Source of the DNA: Rhodococcus sp. UNC23MFCrub1.1
Lineage (GTDB): Bacteria > Actinomycetota > Actinomycetes > Mycobacteriales > Mycobacteriaceae
Length of the DNA stretch: 64,000 nt
Assembly (NCBI RefSeq): GCF_000686025.1
Contig: NZ_JMLQ01000001.1
Span: 806,001 to 870,000 of the forward strand
Direction: 5' to 3'
A program made the position numbers and the translations under genes. The notes beneath the pieces were generated by a model that searched no databases, was not told the DNA's origin, and worked only from the letters and a program-made list of their open reading frames with translations. Below, in pieces: positions 59,895 to 64,000 of this stretch. The first letter of the stretch is position 1; each line of letters begins with the position of its first letter.

Positions 59895-60392
59895 TCAGTC
59901 GGCCGACGTGATGGTCACCGTCACCGTGCCACCGAGCGCACCGACCACGCCGACTCCCGACGGGTCCATGGTCCCGAGTACGACGATGCCGGGGAAGTAG
60001 CTCTGATCGCCGTAGTACAGAACGACGTCGTTCGACGGCGCGTAGTACCCGATGTCGCCGGGATCGGGATCCGCCCCTGAGGGAGACCCGTCCGTGCTCA
60101 GCACCGCCGGCAGCGGACCCGTCTTCTCCACGCCGCCGTGATCCGACATCTCCACCGTCACGGGCAGAAGTGCCGCGAGATCGCGGGCCGCCACACTGTC
60201 GTTCAGCGTTCCGATCACCGTGGTGCCCTCGACGTCGATCGCGATGCGCATCGTCTCTCCGTTCGGTTCTGCGGCGGTCGGCTGCGTGGTCGCCGGTGAC
60301 GACGCCGACGAACCGACGGTGTCGCTCTCAGCCGAGCAGCCGGCGAGCAGAGAGACTGCGGACGCGAGGGCAATCGCTCCGCGGCGCGTCAT
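59895..60392 (-). CDS. cyclophilin-like-domain lipoprotein
   Basis: 165 residues. Lipoprotein signal MTRRGAIALASAVSLLAGC with Cys19. The mature part matches the cyclophilin-like fold (PF18050-type): MRIAIDVEGTTVIGTLNDSVAARDLAALLPVTVEMSDHG, PDPGDIGYYAPSNDVVLYYGDQSYFPGIVVLG. No isomerase activity is established for this group. The start overlaps the upstream frameshifted gene by ATGA, so the two form one operon. Confidence 0.85.
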   Translation of the reverse strand: MTRRGAIALASAVSLLAGCSAESDTVGSSASSPATTQPTAAEPNGETMRIAIDVEGTTVIGTLNDSVAARDLAALLPVTVEMSDHGGVEKTGPLPAVLSTDGSPSGADPDPGDIGYYAPSNDVVLYYGDQSYFPGIVVLGTMDPSGVGVVGALGGTVTVTITSAD

Positions 60393-60723
60393 CCACGCTC
60401 GTAGGTGGCCCGAAAGCCGTCGGCAGGATCGCTCGGTGTCGGAACGAGAGTGTCACCGTCCACCTCGTGAGCACGATGAAGGGTCTGCCCGATGAGATCG
60501 CGCGCCGGAGCCGACTCCACCGAGATCGTGAAGGTCCCCGAGGTTCCGTCGGACTCGGTCACGAGATCACCGTGGAACGACTCGTACCCCTGCAGGATCG
60601 AACGCCGAGCCCGGTCATGCGCCACTCCCCCACCAGCGGGCTCGCCTCCTCCGACGCCGTCCACGCCGCGCCCAGTGCGGGCACAGCGACCGCCGGCGCG
60701 GCAGTCACGAACGGTCTCTTCAC
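60389..60723 (-). pseudogene. frameshifted exported lipocalin-like protein
   Basis: Two adjoining minus-strand frames together look like one protein. From GTG 60723: a signal-like stretch VKRPFVTAAPAVAVPALGAA and then SPLVGEWRMTGLGVRS, a lipocalin-like first strand, soon followed by a stop. From about 60600 in another frame: QGYESFHGDLVTESDGTSGT and TFTISVESAPARDLIGQTLH, the later strands, ending in overlap with the lipoprotein start. One base lost or gained near 60600 joins them. Either a real frameshift or a sequence error. Confidence 0.55.
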
Positions 60724-60834
60724 GGTTGGTACCTCGTCACGTCGGAGGGTTGGTCTGGCCCCACCAACGCTAGAGACGTGATCGCACGCGAGGGAGTCCC
60801 TACGAGGGCACCCTTTGCGGTCTCCCGACGACAC

Positions 60835-61125
60835 TCAGAAGTCGAGGCTGTCCACTCCGTCGGAGCCACCACGTACTCGCCGAATGTGCACCCGTCGAAC
60901 GAGGCGGATGACAGGCCGGACGAGCAACTCGACGCTCCCGACAAGGAAGAAGACTGTTCCGAGCTCGGTGGTCGACTCACTGAAGAACAGCACACTGCCC
61001 GCGATGAACCACACCGCGATCGCGATGTCGTTGACGATGCTGACCACTTCCCACCGCTGACGGACGATCAACTCGTCGTGTCCGATGGTGAGTGTCAGCG
61101 TCTTCCCGCTGGTGTCGATACCCAC
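60835..61125 (-). CDS. YrhK-like small membrane protein
   Basis: 96 residues. LTIGHDELIVRQRWEVVSIVNDIAIAVWFIAGSVLFF and LGTVFFLVGSVELLVRPVIRLVRRVHI match the YrhK domain: a short amphipathic lead and two membrane helices. Function unknown in the family. Confidence 0.85.
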   Translation of the reverse strand: MGIDTSGKTLTLTIGHDELIVRQRWEVVSIVNDIAIAVWFIAGSVLFFSESTTELGTVFFLVGSVELLVRPVIRLVRRVHIRRVRGGSDGVDSLDF

Positions 61126-61134
61126 GGTCGCCGA

Positions 61135-61281
61135 TCAGGAGTCGGTGTTCGCATCCCCGGGGTGCGGCACGTTCTCCTCGTCGACGTACGCGGTGTGCTC
61201 GGTGTCCTGCTCGTGCTCGCGCGGTCCGTCGTTGCTTCCGGCGGCGGGCACGGCGTCCGCAGCATCACTGGGCATCGTCAT
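61135..61281 (-). CDS. possible small acidic protein
   Basis: 48 residues (MTMPSDAADAVPAAGSNDGP and on to DANTDS), strongly acidic and predicted disordered. An AGCAGGACC-type ribosome site precedes the ATG and it lies 9 nt upstream of the YrhK gene on the same strand, as a leading operon gene would. Too short for a homology call. Confidence 0.4.
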   Translation of the reverse strand: MTMPSDAADAVPAAGSNDGPREHEQDTEHTAYVDEENVPHPGDANTDS

Positions 61282-61351
61282 CGCGGGGTCCTGCTCTCTG
61301 ATCGGTGGTCGGGTCACGCCCTGAATGCCCCGCGCCCCGATTCCGCAACCC

Positions 61352-62126
61352 TCAGGCGGGTGTGCCGTCGCCGACCAGATCACCCATGTCGAGCACGAAC
61401 CGGTAGCGCACGTCTCCGGCCTCGAGGCGATCGAGAGCGGTGCCGACGACGGCCGACGGCAGCACCTCCACCTGCGCGGTGATGCCGTGGTCGCCGCAGA
61501 AGTCGAGCATCTCCTGCGTGTGCCGGCGACCACCGCTGCCGGACGAGCTCACCGATCTGCGACCGACCAGGAGATCCACCGTCTCGATCGAGACCGAGCC
61601 GAGGTGGCCCACCAGACAGAGGGTTCCGTCGAGCGCCAGGCTCGCGAGGTACGGCTGCGGATCGTGAGCGACCGGGATGCAGTCGACGACGAGATCCAGT
61701 CCGCCCTGCACCGCCGCCATCGCGGCGTCGTCAGTCGACAGTACGGTGTGGTGAGCACCCAGTTCCCGCGCCTCCTCCGCCTTGGCCGACGAGGTGGTGA
61801 ACACGGTGACCTCGGCGCCCAGCGCCGCCGCGAATCGCACGGCGAGATGACCGAGGCCACCGATTCCGGCAACACCGACACGAGAGCCGGGACCGATGTT
61901 CCAGCGGCGCAACGGCTCCCACACCGTGATGCCCGCGCACATCAGGGGAGCGACCGCGGCCGCATCGAGGCCTTTCGGCCGGTGGTAGACGAAGCGATCC
62001 CGCACGACGTACTCCGCCGAGAAGGCTCCTGCCGTCGTCGATCCGTCGACGCGGTCCCGCCCGCCGTAGGTGAGGGTGGGGAACTCACGGCAGTAGTTCT
62101 CCTGCCCCGCAGCGCACATGTCGCAG
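61352..62126 (-). pseudogene. 5'-truncated zinc alcohol dehydrogenase (cinnamyl-alcohol type)
   Basis: The homologous part starts inside the structural-zinc loop (CDMCAAGQENYC) and continues normally: GVAGIGGLGHLAVRFAAALGAEVTVFT (NADP Rossmann loop), LDLVVDCIPVAHDP, and ends YRFVLDMGDLVGDGTPA. About 95-100 N-terminal residues, including the catalytic-zinc Cys and His, are missing. The frame stays open upstream by chance but that sequence is antisense to a TetR gene. The enzyme cannot be active. Confidence 0.85.
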
Positions 62127-62590
62127 CCATCAACAAGTCGCAGATCTATGCGTACTTCGGCAGCAAGCAGGCACTGTTCGACGCGGTCTTCGACAACCGG
62201 GTGGACGTCGACATGGCGGACGTCCCGCTCGACGCGGACGACCTGCCCGGATACGTCGCGGCCCTCTACGACATGTACCTCGGCGATCCCGAGCTGGTGC
62301 GCCTGGTGACCTGGGCGCGGTTGGAGCGGACTCCGATCGGCCCCCTCTTCGCGCACCGCGAGGATGCCGGTCGCGCCGAGTTGGACGCCATCCGCGACGC
62401 ACAGAAGCGGGGCACTCTCGTCGACGACGTCGCGGCGGAGGATCTCTGGTCGATGCTGGTGTCGCTCGCCGCCACGTGGGCGCAGTCCGCGATCGTCCAC
62501 ACCGCGCACGCGGGTGAGAGCGCGTCCGACCACGATCGCCGACGAGCGGCACTGGCAGCGACAGCGCGGAGGGCGTTCCACGCGATCTGA
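62127..62590 (+). pseudogene. 5'-truncated TetR-family regulator
   Basis: Begins in the middle of the DNA-binding domain (INKSQIYAYFGSKQALFDAVF is the recognition helix and following turn) and continues with an intact ligand domain (DLPGYVAALYDMYLGDPELVRLVTWARLERTPIG). About 30-40 residues before the recognition helix are absent. It was evidently divergent from the alcohol dehydrogenase, and one deletion took both 5' ends. Confidence 0.85.
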
Positions 62591-62606
62591 GCCGACGAGG
62601 CACCTG

Positions 62607-63341
62607 TCAGCCGAAGACCGTCTGCCGTTCGGTGTGGGTGAAGGTGAAGATCGTGGCACCGAAGCTGAACAGCGCGGCGAGCAGGAGCACCTGGGGACCG
62701 GTGATGACGACGCCGATGAAAGCGCCGATCGCACCGCCGAGCGAGAACGACCCCAGCAGCATGAGGTAGCAGAGCCAGTCGTAGCGGGTTCCGCCACCGC
62801 AGAGGTGGCGTTCGATTCCCTGCCCCAGCTTGACCAGCGTTCCGGTGACATAACTCAGCGGAATGTAGGTCTCCTCCTTCTTGGTGAAGGCGGTGTTCAA
62901 CGCGCCGAGCGCGAAAGCGATGAGAAGGATCGGATAGAAGTTCACGTCGGCGGACGACCACCCGGACAGTGCGATGTCGGTCGACCCCGCCACCGCGAGC
63001 GCGATCGTCGTCACCACGGTGGCACCGTGCGGATGGTTCGACCAGTACTTCCGTCGGCAGATCGACGCGATGACCACGCCGAGCAGGAACGATCCCATCA
63101 GTGCCAGTGCGGCCCAGGGAGATGCGCCCGGAGCCACCTCCTTGCCGGCGGGCTCACCGAAATGTCCCACGACCGCGCGTTCGGTATTTCCCGTCATGAA
63201 GGTGACGAAGTATCCGGCGGAATGCAGAAATGCGACGGCGCCGACCATCCCGGCGAGGCCCGACAGAATCCAGGACAACCGGGCTTCCGGGCCGACTGCT
63301 GTGTCACGGCTGATCGCCACAGATGAGGTCATACCTGTCAT
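62607..63341 (-). CDS. DUF1275 (YoaK-like) membrane protein
   Basis: 244 residues, about six membrane segments. Family pattern: GLAGMVGAVAFLHSAGYFVTFMTGNTER at the N-terminus and IAFALGALNTAFTKKEETYIPLSYVTGTLVKLG in the centre. Transport function is suspected for the family but not shown. Confidence 0.9.
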   Translation of the reverse strand: MTGMTSSVAISRDTAVGPEARLSWILSGLAGMVGAVAFLHSAGYFVTFMTGNTERAVVGHFGEPAGKEVAPGASPWAALALMGSFLLGVVIASICRRKYWSNHPHGATVVTTIALAVAGSTDIALSGWSSADVNFYPILLIAFALGALNTAFTKKEETYIPLSYVTGTLVKLGQGIERHLCGGGTRYDWLCYLMLLGSFSLGGAIGAFIGVVITGPQVLLLAALFSFGATIFTFTHTERQTVFG

Positions 63342-63539
63342 TCTCCGGACGGAATGTGCTCGGACGGCTCCGTGAGGCGTGTATCACAGAACAATAAAGA
63401 TGGTTAACACCGGTGAAATGTGGTGGGTCACAACAGCGTTCTCCGAAAGCTGGAACAACACCGAAGGATTGAGGGTGGTCAGACTCGGGGCACCCGTGCT
63501 GCGTGGGCGGCAGTTCCGCCCCACGCCTGAGGAGGCCCC

Positions 63540-64000
63540 ATGTATCTGCACGTACAGAAGCTGATCCACGACATCGTTCCCGACGAGCCCGATCCCGCCG
63601 CAGCGAACGCGCTGCAGGAGGGCCTCGGTGGCCAGTTCGGCGAGATGCGCACGATGATGCAGTACCTGTTCCAGTCGATGAACTTCCGCGGCGCCGCGGC
63701 CAAGCCCTACCGGGACCTGATCCAGGGCATCGGTACCGAGGAGATCAGTCACGTCGAACTCATCGGCACCACCATCTCTCGCCTGCTCGACGGGTCGCCG
63801 CGATACCAGGGCAAGCAGAACGATCCGCTCGACACACCGGGCGCGGGCGGCGCCGTGCCGCTGAACATCGCCCTGTCCGAGGGCAACATCCACCACTACC
63901 TCGTCGGTGCTCAGGGCGCGATGCCCGTCGACTCGGTGGGCAACCCGTGGAGCGGCAGTTACGTCTACAACTCGGGCAACCTCGTGCTCGATCTGCTGTA
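63540..64000 (+). CDS. manganese catalase, 3' end beyond the window
   Basis: 153 residues of about 290. MYLHVQKLIHDIVPDEPDPA, then EGLGGQFGEMRTMMQYLFQSMNFRG (first Glu ligand of the dimanganese site), GTEEISHVELIGTTISRL (Glu and His ligands) and LSEGNIHHYLVGAQGAMPVDSVGNPW. Decomposes hydrogen peroxide. A strong GGAGG site at 63531-63535 decides the ATG. The 198 bp upstream are AT-richer and hold the promoter. Confidence 0.94.
   Translation, partial: MYLHVQKLIHDIVPDEPDPAAANALQEGLGGQFGEMRTMMQYLFQSMNFRGAAAKPYRDLIQGIGTEEISHVELIGTTISRLLDGSPRYQGKQNDPLDTPGAGGAVPLNIALSEGNIHHYLVGAQGAMPVDSVGNPWSGSYVYNSGNLVLDLL

Noticed and set aside
61325-62590. A 421-residue regulator starting at 61325
   Set aside because: Only the last 150 residues resemble TetR; the first 270 are antisense to the alcohol dehydrogenase fragment. 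The frame is open by chance across a deletion join.
1-64000. Prophage, genomic island or insertion sequence
   Set aside because: No integrase, transposase, tRNA attachment site or terminal inverted repeat was found, and base composition looks even throughout.

Overview
The window is 64 kb of high-GC actinobacterial chromosome, most likely Rhodococcus or a close Mycobacteriales relative. This rests on gene content and signals rather than a database search: a CtpE-type P-ATPase, split PruA/PruB proline catabolism, divergent Ald/AldR, LysE/LysG, an RskA-type anti-sigma factor, an Rv0948c-type chorismate mutase, an IdeR-type iron box, a TCGAAC-N4-GTTCGA SOS box, and many leaderless promoters (TANNNT 6-7 nt before ATG/GTG). 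No rRNA, tRNA, insertion sequence, phage gene or CRISPR array was found.

Layout. 0-4.4 kb: purB (partial), a TetR gene, an aminotransferase and purD. 4.4-9.4 kb: a class A beta-lactamase-like lipoprotein coupled to an ArsR-like regulator, then a GT39 membrane glycosyltransferase and a GT2-GtrA fusion. 9.5-14.2 kb: HIT protein, LysG/LysE, a two-component system, and a guanidine-III riboswitch with its SMR exporter. 14.2-25 kb: a decapeptide-repeat protein, dienelactone hydrolase, Ald/AldR, an orphan anti-sigma factor, a small SOS-linked Cys-rich protein, proline catabolism with a PucR regulator, and an acyl-CoA dehydrogenase with a divergent TetR. 25.8-33.3 kb: mostly plus-strand singletons (VOC protein, hotdog dehydratase, pentapeptide repeats, dodecin, amidohydrolase, threonine aldolase). 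33.3-41 kb: a MarR/CoA-transferase/dehydrogenase operon beside a collapsed flavin monooxygenase gene, an iron-uptake binding protein, chorismate mutase, paired SMR genes and an AceE-like enzyme. 41-44.3 kb: a GAF-ANTAR protein and CtpE.

Two multi-gene systems stand out. At 44.3-47.4 kb a GT2 glycosyltransferase, NodS-like methyltransferase, PIG-L deacetylase and short acyl-CoA dehydrogenase form a compact set that looks like an uncharacterised glycoconjugate pathway. At 48.4-59.2 kb two divergent operons around a TetR gene carry a Baeyer-Villiger monooxygenase, a hydrolase/SMP-30 fusion, a thioesterase, three SDRs, a ring hydroxylase, a VOC dioxygenase-like protein and a FAH-family hydrolase: probably a catabolic island for a cyclic or aromatic compound.

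Two repeat families are scattered through the window. One has a period of exactly 30 bp and forms arrays both between genes and in frame inside three genes. The other is a long near-perfect palindrome of about 48-50 bp. The right end shows decay: a frameshifted secreted protein, and a single junction where an alcohol dehydrogenase and a divergent TetR gene have both lost their 5' ends. The window closes in a manganese catalase gene.
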